The notes under the pieces were generated by a model, which made no database searches, was not told the origin of the DNA, and saw only the letters and a program-made list of their open reading frames with translations. 27,500 nucleotides of DNA from Bigelowiella natans CCMP2755. Its lineage: Eukaryota; Cercozoa; Chlorarachniophyceae. Position numbers and translations under genes: made by a program. This document shows, one piece after another, positions 11,595 to 23,950 of this stretch. The stretch spans positions 1 through 27,500 of the forward strand of contig ADNK01001910.1 in assembly GCA_000320545.1 (NCBI GenBank), written 5' to 3'. How positions within the stretch are numbered: the first letter of the stretch is position 1; each line of letters starts with the position of its first letter.

Positions 11595-12900
11595 TGTGTG
11601 ATGTGTGTGTGTTTGCGTGTGTCAGCACGATGGAGAAGTGATTCGCTTCTATTTTTTGAAATATTACTATTCATCTTCTTCAAAAGCAACATTGTGGAGT
11701 AGTTTAACGACGCGATGTCTGCTATCTTAGACAGAATTGTATTACTTTTACTGCTTTCCGGTCTCGTGAAAATTCTATTGATTGCTCCCTTCCAACTGTT
11801 CTTTTCGGGGAGATTTGTGTTTGAAGGTGAAACACTGATATTTGAATAGGAAAACAGAGCGTCTTCGATCCCAAAAATCCGCCCGCATGGTGAGGAGTCA
11901 TTATTGATGTTGACGATAACATGACGATAATAGTTAGTATGATTTCGGATATACGCTGAATGGCGAACACGACATAAGCTGCAGTGACACTTTTTCTTCA
12001 AAAGGAAAATACACGAAGTTTGGGATCGCACACTCGTCTTGATAGATGTACACTTGCCCTACCAGGTACAGCTCCTACCTCAAGCCAAAGCAGCCGCAGG
12101 ATGAAGGTGACAAGGCAGGTGTTTCTAGGAAGCGCACACGACAAGTGCAGATCGACGGTGCTCTCCTCGCTCGCACAACGCCGAAAAACCTGCGAACATC
12201 ATCTTCATCGTCGTCATCATCCAACGTTCCATCCACAAGCACGAAAGAAACATCTGAACCTGTCGGAGCACTAGCTACTAGGAGAGTCCCACAAACTGCG
12301 GCAGAACTCGAAAGACGGCAGCATCGTTTGCCACAACCACTTTCTTCATCCGCATCATCGTCGACGACGTCGCCACTCTCGCGCAAGCCCCCGCCGCGTA
12401 CGCGGGAAAACAATCCGCTAATCCCGCAAACCGTGCGTTGTGAGATGGAGATATTCAATGAGCTCGTCTCAACACAGCCAGCGGAAAGCTGCGTGACTGA
12501 CGTCGAAGGCAAAATCAAGACAACCGAGGAAGGTGTCAGCAAGGACATAATGCGCGCGGAGTTCCAGGCTGCGCTGCATTTCCCACTCGGCTCCGACGCC
12601 CAGAACTTCCAATTAAAGAGAGCTGCTCGGGTTGTCTCGTTTGCCCTTCGACGAGTTTTAGAAGACCGTGGCGGCGGTGATAGCGGTAACATGGGGTTGA
12701 GCTTCCCGGGGCAAAGTGGCAGAAAGCAGCAGGGGCTGGAGATCTTGCGTTACGCGAATCTTCTTGCTACAGAGCACTGGGGGTCGCTTCCTCCTCGCGT
12801 CCAGTCGAAGACGCCCTTGCTACAATGGCGCAAAGCAGTGGCTATGATGAGGAAACAATTCCTGAAAGTGTCACGACGAGCATCAGCACAGACATCATGA
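4973..12900 (+). CDS. DNA polymerase eta-REV1 fusion (tandem Y-family translesion polymerases)
   Basis: A single spliced open frame that appears to encode two translesion synthesis polymerases in series. Pol eta exons: 4973-5034, 5096-5138, 5198-5275, 5451-5502, 5579-5604, 5721-5784, about 5872-5889, an unresolved stretch, 6463-6539, 6614-6647, 6711-6755, 6899-6976, 7199-7369, 7491-7983. Bridge exon: 8100-8403. REV1 exons: 8564-8680, 8760-8807, 9017-9094, 9311-9472, 9648-9789, 9958-10155, 10299-10412, 10618-10670, 10945-11119, 11390 to about 11523, about 12068-12900. The bridge exon carries the Pol eta PIP box and the REV1 N-digit in one frame with no stop. Predicted product about 1,200-1,300 residues. 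Start chosen at ATG 4973 because Y-family polymerases open directly on the DMDCF strand (MCERVIAHLDMDCFYCQVEH). Each junction is in phase except those flanking 5785-6462 and 11524-12067. Confidence 0.82.
5139..5197 (+). other. probable GC-AG intron in Pol eta module
   Basis: The exon ends GTC CAG CAG and is followed by GCAAGC; the acceptor is GGTAG|TGG. The join gives GVQQWSGLIATNYAARA, which fits the conserved VQQW-GLIA-NY-AR block of Pol eta with no gap. No GT donor nearby preserves this join. At 59 nt it is also one of the shortest introns in the window. Confidence 0.7.
5785..6462 (+). other. unresolved exon stretch in Pol eta module
   Basis: The exon ending FERII stops in phase 1, whereas the SIDE-containing microexon (about 5872-5889, RTSIDE then a GTAAAA donor) reads in phase 0 or 2, so at least one junction here is not understood. 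Downstream, a frame reading HVYGALPEEVHG near 6296-6332 may belong to the variable insert that Pol eta carries between SIDE and the next helix. The next firm exon starts at 6463 after TATTAG. Confidence 0.5.
8120..8140 (+). other. PIP box (PCNA-interacting peptide)
   Basis: The codons read Q-A-S-I-A-F-F, an exact match to the canonical Qxx(I/L/M)xxFF motif that docks proteins on the PCNA sliding clamp. It follows the Pol eta little finger after a basic spacer (EAPKKG), as expected for an eta C-terminus. In a free-standing Pol eta it would be close to the protein end; here the frame continues into REV1. Confidence 0.88.
8141..8340 (+). other. fusion linker between Pol eta and REV1 modules
   Basis: About 65 residues of low-complexity hydrophilic sequence (QQVPQQKRDPQ, GGAGGKKKGNE, GSWGKRPRTS) connect the PIP box to the REV1 N-digit. 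KKKG and GKRPR could act as nuclear localisation signals. There is no stop codon, no intron and no sign of the BRCT domain with which REV1 normally starts. An ATG at 8141 is the first codon after the PIP box; internal initiation there cannot be excluded from sequence alone. Confidence 0.8.
9805..9821 (+). repeat. G17 homopolymer tract
   Basis: A run of seventeen G in the REV1 intron 9790-9957, shortly after the donor AAG|GTATCT, on the transcribed sense strand. Confidence 0.92.
10535..10576. repeat. (GC)n(GT)n alternating purine-pyrimidine tract
   Basis: About 42 bp of alternating CG/CA and GT dinucleotides in the REV1 intron 10413-10617. Such sequence can adopt left-handed Z-DNA under supercoiling (known property; not shown here). 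Confidence 0.9.
10850..10920 (+). repeat. (CT)n plus C-run in intron before REV1 exon 10945-11119
   Basis: About 17 CT units followed by C-rich sequence, ending 24 bp before the CAACAG|ATACGG acceptor at 10945. On the sense strand it forms an extended polypyrimidine tract. Confidence 0.88.
11530..11605 (+). repeat. (CT)n(GT)n compound microsatellite
   Basis: A (CT)n block of about 45 bp followed by (GT)n and a GTGTGATGTGTGTGT remnant, directly after the probable donor (CTG|GTATTT near 11524) of the last REV1 intron. Poly-Ser/Leu and poly-Cys/Val frames through it are artefacts. Confidence 0.88.
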
Positions 12901-13553
12901 TGATCGACGTATGTGCACTGCGCTGCGTTAACAATAATGAAAAGTAAAATGAGTGTACTGAGGCTCTAGTACGGTTGTAGGGGTAGCTAGTGTAATCATC
13001 GTGCACAGTGCGCGCTACGTGAGGAATTTGCATTCTGCACGCGCCACAAGATGTAATTGCTGGTTGGCTGGGCTATGCTGACATGCGAGCGCATGCTATC
13101 CTGCATGGCCCTATATGGCAGACCTGCATCTAGCAGTAATCGCGAAATCTAGTGCACATCTAATTCATATATATATGCTATACGCAACACATAGCAACTT
13201 CGCATCTACGCTACGCCATGCTGCAGTTGTTAATGCAAGGCCTTGCGACGGCCATGTTTCTCATCCACACTACCTAGCATTCACATACACATCTGATAGT
13301 CTTCTTGCTAGATGGCACGGCATCCCTACATCTCTAGCATCTACCTAGTCTACCATAACTGCCTAGCTAGCTAGCACTGATTATTGTGTCTGTTATACTG
13401 TTAGAGCGGAGATGATCCATGTCTTTCACGACACCAGATGTTTTACACATCACATCTGCTTCTTCGCAATGGCCACGGGACAACATGAAGCTTCCGAGAT
13501 TGCCCACTGTGCCGATAGCACGCATCTACTCCTGTATATCTATTTTTCCGAGC
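12901..13553. other. convergent 3' spacer, CTAG/CATG-rich
   Basis: This interval separates the stop codon of the polymerase fusion (12900) from the stop codon of the pseudokinase gene (13554, minus strand). I see no gene. It contains GGGTAGCTAGTG near 12979, CATGCGAGCGCATGC near 13082 and TGCCTAGCTAGCTAGCACTG near 13359. Both transcripts must terminate within about 650 bp. Confidence 0.6.
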
Positions 13554-15061
13554 TTATGGCGACCGCTTCTGCTGTTTCGAGTCGATGGCGACGACTTCTG
13601 CCCCCAACGCCCGCTTCAATTCCGTGCTTAACATGTGCATATCCTTCGCGTCTCTATTGAACACCTGGATCCGTCGCTCAATACAACAATGCTTGATGAA
13701 GCTTTTGAGTTCATTATCTCTTGCCAAGTCATAGGGAGTCTCCCCATTGTTGTCTTTTGCCTCAAAGTCTGCCTCCATGTCAACCAGGTACTTTACGATA
13801 TTCAAATGACCACGAATGGATCCCGCGATCAACGGAGTATTACCCTTGTTGTCTTTCGCCTCAATGCTTGCCTTCATGTCAACCAGGTACTTTACGATCT
13901 CCAAATGGCCCTTAGAGGAACCCCCTAACAACGGAGTCCAACCGTTTTCGTTTTTCGCCTCAATGTTTGCCTTCTTGTCAACCAGGTACTTTACGATCTC
14001 CAAGTGACCCCCGATGGATCCCCAGATCAACGGAGTCCAACCGCTTTCGTCTTTCGCCTCAAACCCGAGCTCTTCCATGAGATATCTTACGACATTCAGT
14101 TTGCCACTGCGAGCGGCAACATGGAGAAGCGTAGTTCCACTGCCCTTTGGATCTTCCATATCGTGGAGGAGATCGAGGCCATCTAGGTCCAAGATACCCT
14201 TAGTCAAGAATTGTAAACTGTCGAGATCTCCGGATGCAGCGGCCCTGAAAAATGGCATGCGTTTTTCCTCAACATAGACTAATCTCAGAGCCTTCCGGAT
14301 CTCCTTGCAAAACGAAAATACAGGGTTATGTTTTCAGGCAGGGAAGAAAAGAAGTGGAAGGAGGACCACAGAACATACTTGGAACTGCATTCTTCTCTCG
14401 ATAAGAAGAGATTTACATTGAAACCAAAAAAAACCAATAAAAATGGCAACATGGAACGGACGTAAGACACCATCCTCTATCCCCCGCTTTCTACCCTTCT
14501 CATATGCCGATTATTGTCAACAGTGTGTGGTGAGGAGAATCAAAAATACCTCCGCCGGAAAGTCCGGACTTTTAATGAAAAACTCGTGGCTCTTAATCCT
14601 ATCGATGTTCCACCTATAAGGGCAAATAAAGACGATGACGGCAAGAGTGACGGTTACAAAAAAACACAATTTCAAAGCAAAACTTATCGACGTCGTAAGC
14701 ATAGTTAGAACTAGATAGTGAGAATGGCCATGCTGCACACCTGCGTTCAGGGTCAGTTTCCAGCATGCCATCAATCAAATCCATTGCCACGAATCTGTAC
14801 ACTGCGAATTTCAGAGCCTATGGAAATTATCAAAATCATTGATATGCATATAAAACTTTGCAATTGCTTACATGTACCTTATTGGATTTGCCATTAACAC
14901 TCTCCTTCAGTTCGCTAGCATTAGAAACATGAGAAAAAAAGGAAATATCAAGACAATTCTGAATCACATCCACAATACAAAACATCTAATTATTCTCCTC
15001 TACTGTCCTTTTTCTCTGTTGACATCTACCTAATCGCCCCAGTGGGTGACGGTAGTATTAA

Positions 15062-15128
<67 letters not shown>

Positions 15129-16340
15129 GAGAGTTGTTGTTTCCCCATTCTCAATAAACTGGGCAATCGCTATTATGTAACTTACGCAAAACTGTAGCAA
15201 ACCACCGAATCTAATTTTTGTTCTTCCCTGTGAGCCAGTATGATTGGGTAACTAGACGTTCAAGCATTGTAAACAGACAGAGGGGTTCAAAAGCAGGGCA
15301 GGTGAAATCATCAAATATCAAGACACGTTTATTGCAGTATGTGTGCCGTATTGAGTGTGGCTTGCAAGTAGTTTTTAGTCCGAAAGATGCAAGAGTACTG
15401 TAGTCCTTCTTCGGCTTCTTGTGCACCGAACTATGTAGTGTAGCGATACGAAATCGAAAATATAGAAAGGAAACGAACGCCTTTGATCTCTCTTCCGAGA
15501 CTCGCGAAGACGAATTGAATTGTACGGGTTGTCGGTATTGTTGTAAATTTTCTACCCCATTGTTCCGTCTACATGCTCTAGCATAGGACCTAATATCTTT
15601 CGTGGCAGAATATAGCTCACCAGCAGTGCCTTTTACGATTAATTGCATAACCCCTCGCCTTACAAGGATCCCAAAAAGCTTAAGATTTCTTTTCCAGAAT
15701 TCCTGCGAATAATTTAGATGCAAATCAATCAGAGCACTAAAAACGACTCAAAGCCGACTTTGTAATCTATCAAACGTAGGTTTTAGAAGTAGCCATACAG
15801 CGTTAGACACTCTCATAATGTAGGGTAGCCCATATATGTCGCATCAACGTCCGATTCACAGTTTATACGCTGCATAATCAAACGTTGAAGGATGTGGAAA
15901 AACAGTGGTATATGATACATTTTGTGAAAATTGACTCTGAAGTATTTTACTCTTTTATCAGAAATATCGGTTTTCCCTCTCTGGCCATGAAATGGATCAC
16001 AGGCGCACAACATCTTAAAGAAGGTCACCTGATATAAAATCATACTTATTCGCACTTTGCAGAGAATCCCATAGATGGAGAGGAAGATAAGATGTTGTCA
16101 TTCCAGTAGGAAAGGATTCTTCCTAGCGTCAAGAGTAACGACAAGCATTCGAAAGAATGATGGAAAGAAACCCCTGCGCTGAAGATGTCAACTTTATTGT
16201 TATATTTTCCGTCTGGTGAAGATGTAATTTCGGGCGCCATGTGTCTGAAGAAATGGATAGAATATGATAAGAAACAGTTTCTAGTGATCTTGCTCGGATA
16301 TACTATTCCCTAACTCCTTTCCATCATATGTCAACACATA

Positions 16341-16379
<39 letters not shown>

Positions 16380-16774
16380 ACATAGATGAGGACAAAATTA
16401 CCCGTCAGTTCCCACACGACCTTTCACACGACCTTTTGCTTCGTCACCAAACGCACAATTCCTTTTGATAAAATTAATGATGACGTATTCAAACAATTAA
16501 CATCCAGAAGAACTTTTATCTCCATGCGACATATTTAATTCTGAGTAAGAACAATGCATCACGCAATAGGAATATCTTTCATATGTATACTTCCTATAGA
16601 TCGGAGCCCAATAAATAATAATACAGAAGCAGCTCATACCTAAATCCGCCGACTTTTAGATGCTTACCCTCTTGATGCTCACCCCCCCCGATGTAAATAT
16701 TTGATGGCTTCAAATCGCTAGATCATACAAATAGTGTAAGACAAAAATCGTATTTGTTGACTGATCAGCAAGAG

Positions 16775-16812
<38 letters not shown>

Positions 16813-18069
16813 CTTATTCTCCAGTTTAAATATCTATAAAAGACGTGATCAGCATAATGATGATATGTGTGATAAAGTAGACAGCAACGCCTTTAAATCA
16901 TTATCAGCACAGCTGAGTATTTGTACCCGCATTCCAATAAGGCATAGTATGCGAGGAAGCACATGATTACCGGTGTATTATTTTTTTCTCCTGCAATGCT
17001 TCCAGGGCCAAGACTAACTGGCGAAAGTAGTACTGAGAAAGACGAAAACCAGTAGCCTCTCTCTTCGAACATTGTATCAACTGAAATAAATTTGTTCCGC
17101 AATACTCCATTGCAAGTGCAGCCTGTGGAGTAATTAGTAGAAAGACAAAGAGATTAAAATAACCCACAATAAGATAACCTCGATGGATAATATAAATATA
17201 TTTCATTATTTCACCATTCCAATCCTCTCCCACCCAGAAAAGAGTAACAAATGTCCCGATCCATGTAGCCTTATTGTGACGTTGACCTGTTTAATGACAA
17301 CAAAGTAACAGGAGATAATTTTTTGTATTTCCATATTCTTTAAAAAAATTCTCGCTTCGAGTCTGTTACAAAGTAGGGGCAGTCTCTCAGAGTCTCCATT
17401 GCTTTGATTCCGTCCTCTGAGAATTCGTTCAACCATCTGGTTAAATGATAAATATGTGAATGTAGTGCAGTTGGGTATAGAGGCATTTTGTACGTTTATG
17501 TAGTACCTTCTCCTACACCTTCTACTATCTTCTGAGACATGTAAATAAAACCTTCAGGAACAACATTATCGGTTCAGAGGATGTGGTTGCTATTTAACAC
17601 TTATCCCTTTGATTCCTCTCGCTTGATGCGTGCGAGGTTGGAAAATATAGTTATCATAAAGGCTAGCATACTATATTTTCGCATATGTTTTTTCATCTAT
17701 CCCCTGATTTTGATGGTGTTTGCACAGCATCATCAGTTCACATTGAGGCGGCGGAGCGATCGAATGTTGTTACACTATTCTGTACTTTGGTCATGCCTAA
17801 GCTATGCGTGTTAAAATTGCAAGTAATTATGAAACGTCAAAGCTCCGTACAGTTTATTCTCCCTGGTCTCAACTGCCAAGTAAACTTTGTCAACCCTGAA
17901 GGGCGTGATTCTGTGGTGGCGGGGGATAGAAAGGTCTTGTTGAGAACAGATTTTGTGCGCGTGGGACAGATGAAGCTTACTCTTCTTGAACCAGTTTATA
18001 CACATGCCCGTCGGCCCTGAATTCACTGATGCGATCAGCATTCTGCTCGATCTTGAACTCCATGGACAT
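13554..18069 (-). CDS. ankyrin-repeat pseudokinase
   Basis: Kinase-fold protein with ankyrin repeats at the C-terminus. Exons in transcript order: 17981-18069, 17836-17895, 17370-17436, 17215-17286, 16971-17122, 16640-16717, 16402-16461, 16172-16244, 15951-16028, unresolved, 14741-14794, 14550-14613, 13554-14303. Seen: KVYLAVETRENKLYGALT (VAIK region), ALAMEYCGTNLFQLI (hinge), IIHRDLKPSNIYIGG (intact catalytic loop), HLKVGGF (DFG position), VGTDGHMAPEI (APE), KVDIFSAGVTFFKML, AMDLIDGMLETDPERRW and IKSHEFF (subdomain XI). The VDIFSAG style recalls IRE1/RNase L/eIF2-alpha kinases (inference). The VAIK Lys reads Thr and the DFG Asp reads Gly, and the Gly loop is missing, so catalysis is unlikely. 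The phase mismatch between 15951 and 14794 shows at least one exon is missing. Start at ATG 18069 is tentative. Confidence 0.78.
13640..14160 (-). repeat. ankyrin repeats, 99-bp DNA periodicity
   Basis: Four to five 33-residue repeats in the last exon of the pseudokinase gene, for example GHLEIVKYLVDKKANIEAKN. The same nucleotide block (ACCAGGTACTTTACGAT on the plus strand) recurs near 13784, 13882 and 13981. The usual TPLHLAA turn reads TPLIWGS, TPLLGGS or TPLIAGS. The near-identical DNA suggests recent unit duplication. Confidence 0.88.
14795..15950 (-). other. unresolved region of the pseudokinase gene
   Basis: The upstream exon ends in phase 0 (SDKR|GTAAAA) and the next recognised exon begins in phase 2 (A TTC GTG), so one or more exons must lie here. 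A 170-codon open frame at 15211-15723 (minus) is the only long candidate; I do not recognise its product, and it would be an unusual insert between subdomains X and XI. A (GT)n(GA)n microsatellite occupies 15062-15134. Confidence 0.45.
15062..15134. repeat. (GT)n(GA)n compound microsatellite
   Basis: About 12 GT units followed by about 23 GA units with one CA interruption, in non-coding sequence of the pseudokinase gene. Confidence 0.92.
16330..16384. repeat. (CA)n microsatellite
   Basis: An imperfect CA repeat of about 55 bp in the pseudokinase intron 16401-16245. Confidence 0.9.
16778..16812. repeat. (GA)n microsatellite
   Basis: About 17 GA units in the pseudokinase intron 16970-16718; on the coding strand it is a (TC)n tract about 60 nt upstream of the CTAG|CGATTTG acceptor. 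Confidence 0.9.
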
Positions 18070-18899
18070 GCTGCGATGAGGCTCTCTTCAATTCGATGTC
18101 CGGTTTGAAGTGCTGCGGAATAGAGTATCTTATGGCCGCCACGACACCGCAAAAGTAACCATTCGACGTTACTCGGTCGTAACGCTCGGTCATTGGTCCG
18201 TCCGGGAATTTAAAAAGAATAAACTCGAGGAAATATCTCGGAGATTGCACGTAGTACCGGTAGCCAGATTGCTTCGACCTAAGAATTGAAAAATGAACGA
18301 CTTCCTTTTCTGGCTGCCGTTGTTTATGCCGAAAATATCGTGGAATTTGTGCCTAATTCCATCGTTCATCGGCATGGAGAGGACATCGTGCTCAAATAAA
18401 CCTGCTTGCCGTTCACCGGTCTTCTTCCGACCCCTGCCCGTTCCCCCCCTTACGTGAGCATGCATCGCTGAACGGTGCGATCAGCAAGAATGATGCTCTT
18501 GGATTGGGCGGGGCGGGACGTCTTCTTTTTGGTCTCGTGGGCGCTCTTGTTTTCAGGAGCATTGAACCGACAGTGAACTCGCTCCCCCTATCGGAACTAC
18601 CGAAGAGATCATGATCATCGCTTTCTTGATGGGAGGGTAGCCGTTGGGGGCCACGGAGTCATCATATCTATTTCCTGACGGTACGATATGGCAGACATTA
18701 GGCATTCAACGCAAGATCGCGTTTTGCATTGACTTGGGTGGCGGAGGCGCCTTGTTCCAATTGCCTTATTCACAACAGCTGCATTCCTGCCCCCTTCCCG
18801 CCCGGTTTGAAAGGTAACTTCGCACCGAAGCTGCCCGCGAAAAACATCACATCTCAACGTCCGTGCAGGTTCAACACTCTCCAATGCAGATGCAGATTT
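18070..18899. other. 5' flank of the pseudokinase gene
   Basis: Probably promoter and 5' UTR of the minus-strand pseudokinase gene. A minus-strand open frame at 18035-18290 (GYRYYVQSPRYFLEFILF...) looks somewhat protein-like but runs into a stop in the first coding exon and has no in-phase junction to it. A second open frame near 18300-18465 overlaps it in another frame. I cannot decide whether these are a small upstream gene, decayed exons or chance. Confidence 0.35.
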
Positions 18900-19518
18900 G
18901 AAGCGTGAATCATGATTCCTCGTTTGTGGCCATGTGCGCGCTCGTCACCAACACAGCTAGTCAGATCGCTGCCATCCCGAGGGTCTCACCTCGAAGAGAG
19001 CTGAAGTCAAAAAGTCAACTGTACATTGGAGGAACAGCGGGAGACCCGCCGTTGATTTGTCAAAACAGCTCACTAGCTCACTAGCTCATGCTAGCATGGA
19101 AGTGCATGTTTTCAACTAGCTAGCTAGTAAGAGATTACAAGATTATCATGGAGCTGATTGCACATGACCCATCTAGCCATGCTGCTAGCATGCACGTGCA
19201 TCGCATGTCTACACATGTGTGCGCGTGTATAGCTAGATAGGAAAATAGGCACAAATTTTGGGTTCACATTTGATCCTGATATTTCATGCTGCAAACGTGT
19301 CGCATCTCGCAGGAGTGATGGTTACAAAACATACTACATCTATAGACATGTCGACATGTCTATCTATTGGTGATTCTGTTCCATGATTACTTCGCAAAAA
19401 GCTCCCCAAAAATAGAGCATAGACCATAGTTTTCTGTTACTATTCGCAGAAGCAGTAATTTTCGTGGTAAGACGTTTTGTCCTCAAAAAAGCCCTTGCCA
19501 CTCAAAGGACCGCCTTTT
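18900..19518. other. 3' spacer downstream of the DJ-1 gene, CTAG/CATG-rich
   Basis: No gene is visible. Word-rich stretch: CTCACTAGCTCACTAGCTC near 19070, CATGCTAGCATGG near 19087, CTAGCTAGCTAGTAAG near 19116, TGCTAGCATGCACGTGCAT near 19183 and ACACATGTGTGCGCGTGTA near 19211. A perfect 22-bp palindrome lies at 19342-19363. Confidence 0.6.
19342..19363. repeat. perfect 22-bp palindrome
   Basis: The half-site ATAGACATGTC is followed immediately by its exact reverse complement (centre TCGA), with no spacer. Such a site could bind a dimeric factor or form a short cruciform; function is unknown. Confidence 0.85.
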
Positions 19519-22940
<3,422 letters not shown>

Positions 22941-23289
22941 CTAATGGTAGAGGAGCAAAGACACTTCAATGATAGGTCTGGGAGAAAATCGCAGATAAGA
23001 ATGATAAGAAGCTGCAAAAAGAAAGGGAGAAAGGAGACACCATTGTTGCAAGTTCCGTAGGATTGATTTGTGTTCAGGAATTTCCGCCAGGATCCACCGG
23101 TAATTTCTAGAATTTTATTGCAATACTTGTTGTCGTTGTCACGTTTAGGCCTTGGTTTAGTCGTCGCTACATCGTAGTGGTTGTGCTCGAGAGAAACAGT
23201 AATAAAACAAGAAAAAAAGAGAAATTTATGTCGTAGACAAAAAATGGAGTGGTACACTACACGTGTCGTAATAGGCTAAACAAAAAAGT
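22941..23289. other. 5' side of the DJ-1 gene, first exon not located
   Basis: At least one further exon with the initiator methionine of the minus-strand DJ-1 gene is expected here or beyond the tRNA. A minus-strand open frame at 22856-23257 exists, but it has no ATG in a suitable place and no in-phase donor that I can defend. Confidence 0.35.
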
Positions 23290-23364
23290 AAGCCCCATAC
23301 GGGGCTCGAACCCGTGGCGAATGGATTAAGAGTCCATCACTCTACCAACTGAGTTAATGGGGCT
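23290..23364 (-). tRNA. tRNA-Lys (CUU)
   Basis: The minus strand begins AGCCCCATTAACTCAGTTGG and ends GGTTCGAGCCCCGTATGGGGCT. The acceptor arms AGCCCCA and TGGGGCT pair perfectly. The A box (TAACTCAGTTGG), the anticodon arm GGACTCTTAATCC (anticodon CTT, Lys) and the B box (GGTTCGAGCCC) are all present. There is no intron. Downstream TTACTTTTTTG supplies a pol III T-run terminator at about 23281-23288. Confidence 0.95.
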
Positions 23365-23950
23365 TAATGTTTTCTTATGCACTAAAATGTCTATACAGGC
23401 TACCCGTAACACAAAAATATGCAGATTGCTCTGGGGCTGTTAGAGTTTTCTCCACAAGCGCGCTTGCGCGCAGTTTTTTCGTGTCATCGATGTCGTAGAT
23501 CCCAAACATCCCTGAAAACACCACACTCACAATCCCCTCACCCCAGGTCCGGCCAGAAACACCGCTAGACTTGTGTCTGTTTCCCACGTGGTTCTTACTC
23601 GAAAAGTTTCATTGCATCAATGCCAAGCTCAATGTTCAATTTTCAATGTAGATCACCTGCCCACTGGCCAAGCGCTCGTGGCCGGTGGATGTGAAACAAA
23701 TCCTTGTGATTTCTTTGGTTTCGCCTTGTTGGGAGTTCGCCATTGTTCATGCTGTTCATTGTTCTGGTGTTGAAGAGAACGTAGGTGAGTGTGGTCAGCG
23801 TGCGTCAGCCTTTCGAATCGAGCACTGAAAAAAACTTCGTTGACTCTTAGTCAAATGTGTTCAGTGCAGGCGAAATTCAACGTTCAGTGCTCGACGCCCT
23901 TCTGTCCTCGTGCTCATGTCCAGATTGCCGCGCCTGCGCGTGCACCGTTT
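23365..23950. other. gene-poor spacer upstream of tRNA-Lys
   Basis: Open frames here are short and give no recognisable protein. A 12-bp perfect inverted repeat, TCGAGCACTGAA at 23818-23829 and its reverse complement at 23883-23894, could form a stem with a 53-nt loop. Confidence 0.45.

Larger units (their letters stand above)
8341..12900 (+). other. REV1: REV1 deoxycytidyl transferase module
   Basis: REV1 inserts dCMP opposite template G and abasic sites and scaffolds other translesion polymerases. Seen in order: NFMEGFFQASRLHFIGSWKER (N-digit; the SRLH Arg and Leu are the dCTP-pairing and template-G-flipping residues, codons 8372-8377), ILHVDMDCFFAAIAMR, DNPTLREKAVVVCW, EISSANYKARGFGIKAGM, CPDVVTAPYEFRKYTDAALK, VSCDECFLDIS (catalytic Asp-Glu), ETGCVASIGCGHNRLMARLA, AKPNGYYRV, VAELPGVGYRTRTKLEKLG, LYDYARGID, SVGAQLSWGVRF, YGVKGRSISFKLW, GHGVCDIINRTA, EVRGVGISMSGL. 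The last exon encodes a Ser/Thr-rich basic stretch (RKRTRQVQIDGALL, perhaps a degenerate PIP box) and about 130 residues of likely helix where the REV1 C-terminal partner-binding domain would sit; I cannot confirm that domain. The BRCT domain is absent. Confidence 0.9.

Noticed and set aside
11383-11702. Cys/Val and Ser/Leu repeat proteins
   Set aside because: Translations of the (CT)n(GT)n microsatellite in the last REV1 intron.
17685-18020. Plus-strand 111-codon frame
   Set aside because: Antisense to the first two pseudokinase exons, with no recognisable motif.
23375-23587. Minus-strand 70-codon frame near the tRNA
   Set aside because: No ATG-supported start, no family resemblance, no neighbouring exons.
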